Translations under genes and position numbers: made by a program
Shown: positions 1 to 13,826 of the stretch, one piece after another
Layout of the letters: the number at the start of each line of letters is the position of its first letter
How positions within the stretch are numbered: position 1 is the stretch's first letter
The notes under the pieces: generated by a model
Told to the model about the DNA's origin: nothing
The model's database searches: none
The model's input: only the letters and a program-made list of their open reading frames with translations
Origin: Ficedula albicollis
Lineage: Eukaryota > Chordata > Aves > Passeriformes > Muscicapidae
Reading direction: 5' to 3'
Assembly (NCBI RefSeq): GCF_000247815.1
Contig: NC_021672.1
Span: forward strand, 71,527,437-71,591,436
DNA length: 64,000 nucleotides

Positions 1-2486
1 TCATGGTGATGGATAAGTGAACTGTCAGTCTCAGCATCAACCCCAGATCCAGGATAAAATGCAATGTGAATAATCTCTGTGCCTTTTGAGATGAGTTTTC
101 ATGGAAATGTTGTAGGACTAAATGCCAGATTATGGTGTTTAGTTTTATATTATACTTTATATCACAATGATCACTTTAAAGAATTAGCAACCACATATGC
201 AAAGTTTTACAGACAGAACATCTTTTTCAGTGTATCTTCATGAAATCTGTCCTGATTAATTCAAGAATGGCTAACTTGCTAGCACAAACCAAGGGCAAGG
301 AAAGAATAAAGAAAGCAAAAATATTTCTGGCATGTTTGGGCATTGGAATGTGTGTCCTGAGAGCTGTGAAAGATGCTGGGGTTGGGGTGGTGTGGTAATA
401 ATAGTGATGTTTGGGCATTCCTTGTTAAACATAACCTGGTTACTTCCAGGTGTACAGGTTGGAAACACACGTGGTCCTTGTTGAGATCTCTTCTGCTGAT
501 GTTTGGAAACAGCAGCAGAGGCACTTTCAGACCCAGTTTTCCAAGGAAATGGAATGCAATGCAAGTGAAGGAGCAGAATGGTTTTGTTTATGTTTTCCTG
601 ATTGCAGGTATTCAGAGGAAATGTGTTTATTTCTGCCCACGTTCAGCCCCAGGGTCTATGGTTCCCATTTTTAGCAGCCACACACTATTATTAATCTGAG
701 ATTTTTGACTATCCAGTGAGTCAGAAGGTCTGACTGCCCAGAGATACATGAGTCAGACAGGCAGGAATAGTCTGTTCTTCCTCAAGACACCAGGAGACAT
801 AGATTTAAAAGAGAGGTTTCATACTTAGTGAACAATACAAATGGAAACATAATATATAAATAGAAATCCTTTTACCCTTCACATTGGATTCTTTTCCCAG
901 GAAACTCTTGTCCCAAAACTGTTACTTACTACACAATCTATTTGTATATGAAAATGGGTAGCTTGTCACCCTTTTTATTCTTTTCCTATGCCCTGTCTCT
1001 TGGTTAGTTAATACTTTTTTAGGACAGACAATCCTCCCACTGTGACATAGCTATTCCCACAGTAAAAAATGTAATATGTTAGAAGCTTAGAGAAGGGGTG
1101 TGGGTCAGGGAGGAGAATTTCATAATAATTTAAATTTATCTTCTGAAATGGTTTCTCTGTGAAGGGCAAATTGCATTAAAATAGCAAAGATGGGCATATG
1201 TGGCCCTGAAGTTTCTTTCTGCAGCATATTCTGGGTTTTATTTTCATGTGGTGATACTTTTCTGACTTTCCTCATGACAGTGGCAAATTATTAGCAGCTC
1301 TAGAGCTGCACATGTAATCGAGGTATGTAAGGGTAGACTGTAAAAGGATGAATGTTTCCCATTGATGTTCAGCCTCTGCAGAACTTCCCTGTGGAAGTCA
1401 GAAAATGTCCAACCAGCTTTGAAATTTCATGGGTTCTGAGCTGGGGATCAAGAAAAATGCAAGGTACAAATGCAGCCTGGAATGCTTAGTAATGGAATAA
1501 CAGCGCTTTGGCAGCTCAGCTGTGCAGGAATGAAACGAGGATATTCTTACTCAAAGGTCTTTGGTGCAAAAGCTAAATTATGGGAGACTAAAAATGCAAG
1601 GCAGAATTCAGAGGGGCAGACATTGGTGATCTCAGGCCTAATGAGAGCAGGTGGGTACACACACAGTTTTGGCTGGCTGCCTTTTGGTCACCTGCAGCAG
1701 GGAGACATGGGATAAAGATTCAATTTATCTACTCTTGGGGTAAGAAAGCACATGAATCTCTAGGAATCCAGAAATTCTCTTTCAGAATGAGTTGCTATGT
1801 GACAACAATAAAATGCATTTTCTAATGTGGATATTTAAAAGGCCTCCATGGGCTTTTAAGTTGAGTGAGCTCCAAGCAAGCTCAGAGTACCCTTCAGTTT
1901 TGGTTCAAGACAAAGAACTCCCATAAAGAGATTTGGACAGCTAACTGGATCTTTTTAGATGTAGAGACCTGTAAATGAAAAACAGGAGTAAAATATTTTC
2001 AGATAGTTTTTTTAAAAATTATTTTTTACTTAAAACAATTTATCTTTTATGTAGCCTTTATTTTGATGCCTGTAATATTTGTATTTTCTGTTAAGCTTTC
2101 CTAGAACTTGAAGTGGTATGTGGATTCTTTTGAGCCAATTATCTTCCACGTGGCCAGGAGGTTAGAGTAGAATAGAAGGGACTTAGAATAATCATATTAT
2201 CCAGCTGTCTGATCAGTTTAGGGCTGACCAAAAGTTGGAACCTCTTGCTAACAAGAGGACCTGAATTCTTGGAGCTGTCTGTTCTCAATGTGTCTTCAAG
2301 AGCCACCTCTTTTTCTGCCATGTGGCCGCTTGGGTGCTGCTTCCAGCAGCATTTTTAGCTCTGCATTTGACAATGCAGGAATGTCCAAACTGAAATGCAG
2401 CCTGAAAAGAGACATTGTCTTGCTAATGAGTACATCAGTTTTTTTTTCATTGCTGGAGGTATTAAGATGTATGACAAAATTCATGC
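1..2486. other. Unique AT-rich non-coding sequence
   Basis: I see no gene, recognisable transposon or RNA gene here. The longest open frames are about 108 codons, occur in overlapping frames on both strands and lack any domain or credible exon structure, so they are chance frames. Confidence 0.65.
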
Positions 2487-2529
2487 AAGTTTAGTACTTT
2501 TAGTAGTAAGTTTTAGTACTTTTAGTATC
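2487..2529. repeat. Small tandem duplication, 21-bp unit
   Basis: A unit beginning aagtttagtac is followed at once by a near copy at 2508 that has one extra t. It is the smallest clear member of the set of local duplications in this window. Confidence 0.7.
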
Positions 2530-3190
2530 ATGAAAAGTGACATTAAAAATGGCAGTTTGAGGCCTTGAGCAACGGATGCCAATTTTTGATGGCTTGGTCA
2601 CCGTGTGACAGGCAGTGATTAATGAAAGGAAATCAAGTTTGTGTAATTTCTTCAATTTCTTCATTTCTTCAAGTCAGTGGTCAACCAATCATCTTATCAC
2701 AAATGTCATCTGACTTCACAGTCCAATGAAATGGATAAAGGAAATATTAAAAGCTCCCTGCAGCTTTTACACTAAGGCAAATCCTTGTTTTGTTTAACAT
2801 TTAATTTTTTGGAAAATTTCAAAGTTATTTCATTCATGTGACTTCCTGATTGATCTTCTCCTTTTTCTATGTCATTCAGTCTCAAGCCAAAGCTATTCAA
2901 ATTACAATTCCCATATCAAAGCCAGGCTTAAGCAAAAACACTCATTGAAGCTAGGAAAATTACCAGAAATAGTATTTGAAAGCTCTTTTGTGAAATCCAT
3001 TTGATTTTGATTAGTGCAGTTTCTCTCCCAAATTTGTAAAAAATTTACATGTTTGTAAATTCATTAAACAATGCTGATGCTGCTCTTTTAGTAGAGAGAT
3101 GAGGCATCACTGTCCTGCACTAGACCTGTGAAGGTGACAACGTGGCCCCTTTATTTTCACAAGGGGAGAAAAAGTCCTCCAGATCCACAT
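2530..3190. other. Unique non-coding sequence
   Basis: Nothing recognisable apart from a short imprecise triple repeat of atttcttca near 2644-2672. Confidence 0.6.
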
Positions 3191-3522
3191 GCATAAAAGA
3201 AGAAAAACCAAAAACCACAAAAAAACAACCAAACAAACCATAAGAGAAGAAAAACCAAAAGCCACAAAAAAACAACCAAACAAACCATAAGCAGGAAAGC
3301 AGAATACATGTGAGAGGTAAAAAAGAGAATTAGCACGTTCAGAATAGGCCTGGGAGGAAAAAAAAAAATTAAATTACATGCATAAAAGAAGAAAAACCAA
3401 AAACCACAAAAAAACAACCAAACAAACCATAAGCAGGAAAGCAGAATACATGTGAGAGGTAAAATAGCGAATTAGCATGTTCAGAACAGGCCTGGGAGGA
3501 AAAAAAAAATTAAATTAAAAAG
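3191..3522. repeat. Nested tandem duplication, 189-bp and 47-bp units
   Basis: A segment starting gcataaaagaag at 3191 recurs at 3380, a period of 189. Inside the first copy the A-rich part starting agaagaaaaacc at 3198 is itself repeated at 3245, a period of 47. The order is A-A-B-A-B. Copies differ by a few substitutions, for example cacg against catg and aatagg against aacagg, so they are not exact. The minus strand gives a repetitive Phe/Leu-rich open frame, which is only the translation of the A-rich repeat. Confidence 0.9.
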
Positions 3523-6500
3523 CAGAGATTCCAGCTGAAGAAACAGAGGGAGAACTTGTGCTTAGGGCTCATTTCTCATCCCTTGGGATCCCATTATTTG
3601 GATCCTTTGGTCTTGTCAGCTCTAGTGCATGACTGCCGCCTGCTCCTTCAGCCTGAATTCATTCCTGGACAAAATCTCTTTTCCCTCCCAAAGGAAGAAA
3701 TTTAAACAGTGATAATAGCAGGAACCAATACATCTGCTAAGGAAAAAGATGACCTAAAAGATTATTTTCAAATATTAGGCAAGTAGAGGATTCCTTGCTA
3801 TTAAATATTATTGCTTCCATCTCCTCTCTTCTGTCCATCAAGCATTACTTTGTGACAATCTGTAGCTCAGAGATAATTGTTAAGTTTTATTCAAATTACA
3901 TTACTAACCCTGTAACTCATACTGTGCATAATCTTAGCTATCTAAAATGATTCTGTGGGAGGGCTGGCTTTCAATTTAAGCCAACATTTTTAGCATTTCT
4001 TTCCCCTCCATTGTGCAAAAATTAGCAGCGAGTTTTAACAGAACGATATGAAATGTGATAATAAAAATGATTGCTAAAATATTTTATACTTTTCCTCTTA
4101 AATATGCCATGTTACTATTCTTTAGAGTTTGTTAACTAATCTGATTTGGCAAAAGCATCTTCTCCTAGTTTCATTACCCCTTGACTGATGGCAAGTTAAT
4201 CTTTAACTACAACAGTGTCTCCTTTCCATAAGTTTTATCATGATAAAATTAATTTCTTTTCCAAGCACTTTCTTTTCCATGCTAAAAGAGATAAAGGATT
4301 TTAGAATTTACAGTTTTGATCATTATACTATTTTCTTTACTGGAGCTGCAGTCTGCTACATGAGCAAAAGAAACTGTTGCTAAATTTCTCTTGCTATCTG
4401 CTTGCCAAAAAGTTATGGTCTCCAGCTGGAGTTACTCCAGATTTTCACTAACATACATAGAATGAGAGAGAATTGCAAATTTTTCAAGATGGGAAAAGAT
4501 CTTCAGACTTTAAACCTGAAATATAAGGTTCTTGTTTTTATCTACAACGGTGAAGATCAGGAGCACTCCTAATAAAGCCAGCACTAGTGAAAAGTCAGTG
4601 CAGATGGGATTAGGATCAGAAATGATCTTTTCCTGTCAGATTCAAAACCTGCCTTAATGTATGAGTGGGCTGGGGGCCAGGATGATCTCTCATGAATATA
4701 CAAGGCTTTGGTGATGGGTTAAGGCAGGGAGAGGCTTGATTGTTGTCTGGCAGCAGCCACCTTGACCCTGAATAGTTGTTGTCAGTCTATTTCATGAATT
4801 TGACCCAACAGGACAATTCCTTACATGAAGGAAAGTGGATACCAGTCAATACAATTATTATCCAGCTGCTAATATGGAGAGAATAAGATGGAAGCTGCAG
4901 GCAACAAGGAGATGTGAAAGATACACACTCCACATTCATACTCAACCCTTACAGAGAGGGGGAGTGAATAGAACCAACAAATATATGAGAATATATGTGA
5001 TGGAAGGAGCAGGATGAAAGCTTTCAGCCCTCAAAACTGGATTGACTCTTGTTAGTGAGGTTGGTGTGAAAATCAGAGTGGAACGATCCTCGGTTGTCTT
5101 CCACTTCCACAGCACCAAAGTAAATCACAGCACTGTTTAAAAAGTAGGTTTTGTTGTAAGCCTTCATAAATCTCAGCATGAAACAATGTCTAGAGCATTA
5201 AAATAACTGTATAGCAAAACCACTTAGGGTAATTTGATAAGGTGCTCTGATTCCACAAGTCCTCTGCTTTGATTCTTAGCTGCTCTCCAATAAAAATCTC
5301 AGGAAAAAAGAGAGTCTGGGGAAGAATTCATATGGGATGTATCTACCCTGCTTTATTTTAGAATCCACTTCAGTGGCCTGACTTGCACACATTGTTCATA
5401 AATCCTGATAGCCACATGGTCTACATTTATAGAAGGATTGGTACCATATGGAGAAGATAGAAAAGTGTGTGTTAAATGTACAGTCCTGTATGATATTTCA
5501 TAACAAAAAATGTAAAGCTTTTCCAGGTAGTGGAAGGAGCAGCACTCCCCAAGAGTCTCTTAGAATATCTATTTATATAAAGATATATGCTCCTACTCCA
5601 GTCAGCAACTAGTTACCACTTTGATTGAAGTTTTAATTTGAGTGCTTTTAGACTGATATGAAGGCAAAAATTGCTAAGAACTCCAATATTCCACTTGGTT
5701 TTCAATTTGTTTTTCTTTACTATAAGAATAATTGTATAAAATGTCTAATTTTAATTCATCTATTTTGGCTTATCTTCAATATCTAGAATTTGTGAGGTAT
5801 TTACTGTAGGCTTTTGAAATTAATTTGTTGTCCCAAAGGTTTCTGTTTGTAGTAGGGATAAGCACGATTTAAAAAGCTCCTAAAGAGGCAAATGATAATT
5901 TTTTTTAAGCTCCATGCAGATCTCTTAAAGCCAATGCTGTTAGTTGTCTAAAAATTTGATTTAAAGATGTAAATTTAAAATTGTATTACAACCAGGAAAT
6001 CCTAGTTGCCAGTTATATAATTAATCCACTAGATCATGCTGCCACTTAGCTCTGCTATTAAGAAATGTGTGTCTATGTAGCCTCTCTGAAATGGGGCCTC
6101 CTGATGAGATAATGTATTAGGGAACAATGATGGGTTGTTATGTAATGAAACCAAACTCCTTATAATCTACGGCTGTGCTGGTTAAACAGGAAAAAAAAAA
6201 ATTGCTGTTCAGCCAATTCTTTTGAGAGGTATTATTCTGTGTTTAGTCCCTCCTTTAAAAAACGCTCCATAAAAAAGCTTTCCAGCATCCCTTTTCCAAA
6301 AGCCTAGTGCATCTTGTGAGAACCCAGATGTAAGGAAGAATAGGCAAAAAAAAGCAGATAAAAAAGGCTGAATTGGAGGGGAAGGAAAGCAGAGTCTGAA
6401 AGCAGACAGGTATCTGAAGATGCAGATCTGTGCCTAATGAGATTTTCTGAAGTGCATAAGCAGGTTAGGGCTGGGGAGATGGATGCCTGGCTTGGTTGCT

Positions 6501-8561
6501 TGTGTCTGAAAATCTCACTTGGCTCTATTAGCCCTTTTAGTCTTCTCAATAGCTTTGAAAATTTGGCTAAGGGAAGTGAAAATCTGTTTTCTCTGTTCTA
6601 GAAACCTGGCAAGTCCTGCTTGCCCTGGGTGTTGGGGAAGTTCCAGTGATTTCCAATGGGCAGATTTTGTTATCTGTCCTCTTGGTTTATGGGCAACGTG
6701 TTCCAGCCAGTGCAGGCTGTCACGGCGGCCAAGAATTCCTCTGTTTTTTTTTGTGGGGGTTTCACAGTATCTGCTCAATGTGGTAAACTTATTTGTGAGG
6801 CTGCCATATGAACTGGTCAGGCAGCACAAGGGAATGAGGTGTGTTCTTTGCTCAGGAGTGCTCAGCAAGTGTCACACACACGAGCTTGCTGCCACTCGGG
6901 CTGCACCTCAGCAGTTCACAGGGAGTCTAAAACTTGGACCTTCCCAAGCTGTTCCTGCCTTGGCTCCCACTCACTCGAGGCAGCAAAGGCAATTGTGTTC
7001 CTTTGTTTGCCTTCCCCAGTTCTGAGCTTGCTACCTGGTACAAATTAGTTATTTTTCTATTTTTTTTAATATTACAGATTAAATTTTGTCTTTCATTATT
7101 AGCACAGGTTGTCTCTGTGTCCTTATAGCTGCAGGAGACCACCTTTTTAAAAATTATTGTTATTTTTTTTATTTATTTTTTTCCTCTCTAGATTCCACCT
7201 GTTAATAAGGGCAGGCACTGCAGGCTCTGGTCAGTGAGAACCAGCCAGGGATATCCCTTCACAAAAGGGAATTATGTGGATGACACGAGTACTTAATCAT
7301 TCAAAATAAAAGCCACTGAATAGCGAATGAGCACTGAAATATAGCACAAAAATCACTTTTTCTTGGCCATTTCAGAGTTTGCAAGTCAGCACAATTAATG
7401 CAGAAGGCCCAGTGATAAGGCAAGGCTTCAAACCCCCCTTGCTGCTTCATTGTGCTCTGTTCCTCTAATGCTGAGGATGTGCTCCTCAATAAAATGTAAC
7501 TGATCAAAGGAGACACAGGGAAAGACATGGAAACTAATCCATAGCTGACCCTGCTTTATACGGGATTTTCCAGCTGATTGGATTCGTAGTGAAGAGGACA
7601 AGAAAAAGAAGAAAAAGAAATCATTTAGTAGCAATTCTTTTTAAAACATTTGGAGGGTGGGGTGGAGATTATTGAGGCAGCAGCTCTATAAAATTCATAT
7701 GGAAAAAACCTCCCCACCAAACAGAGAAAAAAAGGCACTTGGTTTGTTAGGGCTGAATGTAATTATAAGGATTCTGATCAATTCTAGCCCTGAGATGGTA
7801 ATCGTGTTACCATGGATGCAGAGGCCTGAAGCAAGAAGGTAACAAGAAGAAAATATCTGTTCTTTTTACCCCATTTTTAAACCAAAACGTGTGGCTTAAG
7901 TAGGTCTTTGGTTGTTTATAATTAAATTTGCCAGAACAATACATGAGTTGGCCATTTCTCAACTGTCTGGGGCATCTGGTTTCACATACTTCAAATACAA
8001 TAAAGATTTTTGTTGCTTGTAGGGTTTGGGGTTTTTTGTTTGTATTTGTTTTTGCTTTTTTTTTTTGTTTTTTACTTCCTGTACAACAAAAGTAGGAATG
8101 GATGCAAACTTATAATTGGATATGCCTTTTGGGTACAGACAGCTGGAATAAAAACTGCATGGACCCAATTTTGTCCTTAATTGCTCCTAGATAATCTTAT
8201 GGAGCTTAAATTTTACTGGTGTAGAGGAGAGACAAAACCATTCTTGATTGTTCTGTGTAGATCAGCTGTGTCCTGTAAGGAAGCACTACATTAACCAAAA
8301 GAACCTGGGCTCAGGGTTTTCTTTCAGCCTGCCTCTGATTTTTGTCAGAGTTGATGTCAAAATATTCCATTGGCATGTTTTTAATACGTCTCTGGAACCT
8401 GAATTTTTGGCACACTTCAATAAATTGTGAGTGGCTTTGGAAACATGAAAACACCCACAATGTTGGGCCACTGGACCATTAACTATGCAAGGAGCTAAAA
8501 GCTCTTAAACTTGTGTTACACATCAGCTCATCCTGGCTTGGTGTCACAGGCTCTCTGATTT
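3523..8561. other. Unique non-coding sequence
   Basis: No gene, RNA gene or repeat family recognised. At 4420-4440 two palindromes overlap (ctccagctggag, then ctggagttactccag). An open frame of 168 codons on the plus strand at 6519-7025 overlaps a 117-codon frame on the minus strand. Neither has a recognisable domain or homologue known to me, and I treat both as chance. Confidence 0.6.
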
Positions 8562-8709
8562 TTTCTCCTGCTGTTTTTCATAAACTTCTGGTGGTTGGAA
8601 ACAAAGGCTGGTCATTTTTTTTTTTTCCTCAGTAATTTCTCCTGCTGTTTTTCATAAACTTCTGGTGCTTGGAAACAAAGGCTGGTCTTTTTTTTTTTCC
8701 TCAGTACAG
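8562..8709. repeat. Tandem duplication, 74-bp unit, two copies
   Basis: The unit starting tttctcctgctg at 8562 is repeated at 8636. It ends in a T-run followed by cctcagta. The copies differ by one substitution (ggtggttgg against ggtgcttgg) and by T-run length. Confidence 0.92.
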
Positions 8710-11700
8710 GCATTTAATATCAAGGTGTTTATCTTAATTTTGCAAGTGAAGTAGAGCTACATTTGTTGTCCATTTTAAAATAACTTTGAGTTTCTGATGC
8801 TAAATCTATGGAGGAAAACCCATACCATTTTATTTAAAGCATTTCAGTGTTGTAGCCTGCTTTTGTTTCTTTTTCTCCTTTTTTACTTATCATATGACTT
8901 CAAAAAATTATGTTCTAAATGAAGCAGATCTGTCACCATTTGAGAGGAAATGTCCAGCAGCAGCAGAATGCTGCCACAGAGGTTTAGGTTTTATTGTTTG
9001 GTTTTTTAAGTATCAGAAATGGTACAGCCATAGTAGGGTGAGAGCAAATAATTCTTCAAAGTTAATTTTAATTTTTAAAGTACTTGACTTCGTGGATTTT
9101 ATTTTTTTTTTTCAGTTTTTTATCTTTTTAAATTTGGGGCATTATTTGATTTGTTACTTCAAAAATAAATTTGAGATTCCAAAGGAAGAATTTTTTTACT
9201 TTGTTCTATAATAGTGACAAACTGCAAGGATTTGGGATGTACCTGCAACTCTCCACTCTACACAGCCAGACTTAGCAGTAGAATGATGCAGACCACATTA
9301 TCTGTATTTAATATGGTTTTTCTTCAGACTTCTGACTTTTCCACGTAAAAACTTGTCAATTTTAGATTAAGAATAATTTAAAGTCACAGGGGAGTTTTTG
9401 ATTTTGTTTTGTTTGTCTTTTTAAAGCAGTACAACATTTTTCAAAGACAGATTATATTCAGATAAACATAGCAGGTCTTTTAGAAGAAATAAATGAAGAG
9501 TGCAAAGAAGATACCAAAATAGATGAGCAGGTATATTTAATACTGGGCTAGTAAGTACAATTAATTAAACATTGTTTATGTAAACTCATTGTAGACCTGC
9601 ATACAATTAGTTGGTCTTTCACTGTGGATTCATAGAGGGATTGTCTTTAGAAACACAATAACAGAATCATTTCTTGTTTTCAGCAGAAGTGGAGCAAAAA
9701 GTGGATCACAGGAAGTTTTTATATCAGAAACTTTCTTAGGAGAAGGTGATTGGGCCTGGTATGATCTCTTTTAATCTCTTCTCTGCTTCAGTTCCCCGTT
9801 GCTTTTACTCCCTTGTTCATAAACATCATTGCTCCAGCTCTGGTTTGAAGTTTCTCTTCATAATACAGAATTCCCCATGGAAGATCAACATCAATATTTC
9901 TGTCTGGGAGGCTGATCTATCAGGGTTAGAGACTCTTTTTCACTTAAGCATCTTTCTGATACTAGATATCTGCTCATCTTTTGCATAATCTTTTAGTTCA
10001 TTTTGCAGATCCCTGAGCACTGGCACAGTTTTGATAAGTCATGGAAAAAAATATGTCCATGCTGTGTGTTTCTGTCAAGCCTACTTTGCTTGCATGATGT
10101 TTTGAATATAGTCCAGTGAGTGAAATTCAGTATGTGAATGGTGCAATAAGTGTGGTTAATATTCACTTTTGTGTCTTTCTGTACTGAGCTGTAGAATTAT
10201 TTTCCTGGCTATTTCTAGTTTTCCTCATAATCAGATATTGTAGTTCATTGCATGCAGTAGTGATTCTTTCCCTTGATTCACTGCTGTAAGACGTGATTTC
10301 CCTACACTAATTGTTTGTGACAGTTTTCCCTGTCTTTTTCCCAAGTCAGTGAAATCTCTGCTAGCACACAAAAACTTAGGCAATTCTTCTTTGTTTTGCT
10401 GTATTTAAGAAATGGTACCTAAGAGTTTTGAGCTAACAGGTTAGAATATGATTAAGGCAGTGTTTGTAGCTTAAAGGATTAGAAGAATACCAAACAGTCC
10501 CATCATGAAAGCTGTTTAGGGACACATAAGCCATTTTAGATAAAATAACAGCTAACTGCAGTCCTGCAAACCACAAATGGAGCTCTCCATGTAATTCAGA
10601 AACGTTTGGCCACTTTTTTCCCCTTAATTTTTCATATTTTTCCTACCTCTGCACTTTGTGCAGAAGCATCCAGAAACCACAATAAGGACTCTTCAGCAGA
10701 CTTGAGGGATTATGATAAGCATCAGGCACTGAAAGTGCCCATCTGAACCTCCAAGGTATTTGAGCTTTGCCCATGACTAATTTCTGCCTGGCTCTGGAGG
10801 CAGCAGCTCAGGATGACAATTTCCCCGTGCTAATGTACCTGAAGATGCTGGGTTTTTTTCACCAAAGAGGCTTTTAAGAAAATTTTCTCCAAAGCATTCC
10901 TTTGACTTTTTCTACCACAATATGAAGGGAGTGAGGGGAAAAAAAAACCAACCAACCCTCCAACCTCTGTAATTTCTTTTCTTTTGGCTGGTGCTGCTTA
11001 TCTGCTTGCTTAAAGTGCTGCTGGGGATTGCTAATGCATAACACAGGGTCTGCCAGTTGCCCTTTTGCTGTTGATACAGCTCTTAACGTGCATTTAGAGT
11101 AAACAGGTAAAATGTCAGGGTAGCTGGAAAGAAAAGAGCAGCAAAGTCAGTTAATTTGATGAAGCACTACCAGTGGAGTTCTGCCCTTAGCCATACCTGA
11201 CCCAGCTCCAGGGATGGATTTTGGGTGGGAAAGGTGGCAGATTTTACCTGGATGTGTTTTTTTTTGTTGAAAAGCCAAGTGGTAACAGCATTGAGGAGGC
11301 TGTAGTTAAAGGATTCTGCCATTGGCACCGTGCTCAAAATCTCCAGGGGGAAAACTTCCCAGCAATAACTTTGGAAATTACCTCTTTCCAAGGAGTTTAT
11401 TGTGTTTTGATAGAAGGATTTTTGGTGATATTTTGAAGATTGGTATGGAAGTGCAGAAATTTGCTAGTAGAAAAAAATATTTAACTGTAGAAGAAACGTA
11501 GAGGAAAAGCAGAAGAAACATTTGACCCAAAACTAGTTGGAAAGTTTTGAGATTTGCTTTAGATGAGAACAAAAGTGCAGATAATTTCTTTTTGGTTGTG
11601 GAAGTATATACCCATGCTGAAACCACAACTCTTGAAAATGAAATTTTTTGTTTCTTCCAAGTGAGTACTATTTTCATCCAGCTTACAAACAATTAGCATT

Positions 11701-13662
11701 GCATTTAGTCAGGAAAGGAGGAAATGGAGCTGTGAATTCTTTATTGTTATTAATCTTGTTTATCATTTCTCTTGCATCTGGGAAGCTTCTACTTCTAGAA
11801 TATTCATAGTAGATAAAGAACAATTTCCCCACGTAGCCACAGCAATTCAGGATGCAGAATATTTTCAAAAGAGTATGTTTGACTTTACAGCATGATGAAG
11901 AAGAATGGGTAACTATTTTCAGAGACAGGCATAATTCATCCATCTCTGTTATTTAATTCTGAAGCTCAAGAAATATAATCTACAGTACAATGTAAGACTT
12001 GGTTTGTGTAGGTTCATTAGTGAAACACAGGTCTGCCCTCCCAGCCAATGTTTCAATCCATATTTCAGTCTGACATGTGCTTAAATCTCTTATTAATTGT
12101 CTGGTTTAAGACAAACTTCACTAGCATGCTAGGCAGACAAAAGGAAGGCCAGCCAGGATGGCAGTTTACTTTTCTTACAGAACTGAGCATGTAGCCACAC
12201 ATACCAGAGGATAAGCCACCCAAAGTTGTCCCAGAGCACAAATCAAAGTTGAGATGAGACTGCACTGGAGTGCATTGAGGCATTGTGGTTAAATCCTGTG
12301 TTTAGAGTGCTTCTCTCTGCAATGTGGAACCTCTTTGACAAATCTGCCCTAGCACCAAATGCCTATTCCATGATTTTACTTGCAGTGAAGTGTTTAGAAA
12401 AGCTTTTCTAAATAAATTGTGCAGCAAATATGAGGCAGAAGAGAATATGGGCAGGAGCTGGAAGTACATTCTCAGTTTGCTTTTTCTGCTGGCTTCTTTA
12501 TAAATCATCTCTGTAACAAGTTGGGATTTTTCCTCTTTTGTTCTTGCTTCTCTTCAACTAGCTGGCTGGTTTGGCATCTTAGAGTTGTGGATATTTTTAG
12601 CATCTCTTGAAAAACTCAGAGATGGATTCCTGCTGCTGATCAGTCAATGCTATGTTCTCCAGTAGCTGCCATCAAAATATCTCTGATCTCTTTCCTTGGC
12701 ACTCTTTACTCACCTCTTTTTTATTTTTATTTTTTTTAGTCAATATCTGTAATATTGATTATAAAAACACTCTTAGCAAGTATTCCCTCTTTTGGGGGAA
12801 GGAGACATATGGATTCTAGCTGCTACTTTGTGTGTCTTTTGCTGAGACTCTTGACTTGCTGAGTAAATACCTGGTAAAAACTTTAGGGGTGTATTTCCAT
12901 GGTGGTTGCAACATGTTTACTGTAGTATCTGCCTCGTATTTTTTTTTTTTTTTTGGTGTAAGCAATCCCTTTTTGTCTTTGTGTGGCTTTTTGTGATTCT
13001 GCAGGAATGTGCCTTACAGGAGTTCTGTCAAAATAACACTTCTTTGTATTAAATGCAATGGGATTTTTTTTGTTATTGAAGAATAACTAAAAATGAGAGA
13101 GGAATTGTCTTCTGAACAAAGACTGTAGAGTTGTTTTGTTGTTTTTTTTTTCAACCTACCCAGTACAGCTCCTGATATAGCAGCTGCCTTATATAGAAAC
13201 ATGAGTTTGCTCACCCTAAACTCAAATAAAACGTTCTTAGTTATTAGCAGCTGTTTATTAGCAATGGCAGATGTCATATCAAAGCTTGCAGAATCAGTAT
13301 CCTTTTACCCTTTTACCCTGGCCCCTCTCAGGACACGTGCTGGGAGCCTGGAGAGCCTGTGCAGTACTCACTGCTCTGTTCCAGAGACATTTCTAGCTGA
13401 AGCTTTTGCTGAGATAAAAATGAGTTTGAAATGCAGGGAAACAGCTAGAAGGCAAACCTAAAGGTGAAGATTGGGTTCAGTCTCCCCACCTGGAGCTGAG
13501 TGCCACTGCACTGCCCAGCTCCCAGTCCACAGCACAGGTATCCTTTTACAACCAGGTCAAACGAGGACACTCCTTTCCACTATTTCAGTAGGAGAGCTCT
13601 GCCACCTACATCCCTGAAATGAGCATGTTCTTTATTTCTTTTTAACTCTTCTCCCTTTCTAG
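8710..13662. other. Unique AT-rich non-coding sequence
   Basis: No gene or recognisable element. There are several T-rich patches, including a 16-nt T run at 12939-12954. Open frames are at most about 105 codons and look like chance frames. Confidence 0.6.
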
Positions 13663-13754
13663 GGCCAGATTTCCGGCCCCCCAAGATACACGAGCTGGAT
13701 TCCACCCAGATTTCAGAATTAGCAGACTTTTCTGGGAGGAAGCACGGGGACGTG

Positions 13755-13797
13755 GCTGTCTTTGTGAGCTCTCTGCACCTCAGCTCACAAAGACAGC
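13755..13797. repeat. Perfect 16-bp inverted repeat with 11-nt loop
   Basis: The left arm gctgtctttgtgagct at 13755-13770 is the exact reverse complement of the right arm agctcacaaagacagc at 13782-13797, with an 11-nt spacer. A transcript of either strand would fold into a short perfect hairpin. Pairing does not extend outward, so it is too short for a usual pre-miRNA. It could be a transposon end or a structural element. Confidence 0.9.
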
Positions 13798-13826
13798 GCT
13801 GCAAACAAGGCTTGCAGCACTGGCAG

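Noticed and set aside
6519..7025. 168-codon plus-strand open frame starting with a hydrophobic stretch
   Set aside because: No domain recognised, no flanking splice or promoter structure, and an antisense 117-codon frame overlaps it, so chance is likelier.
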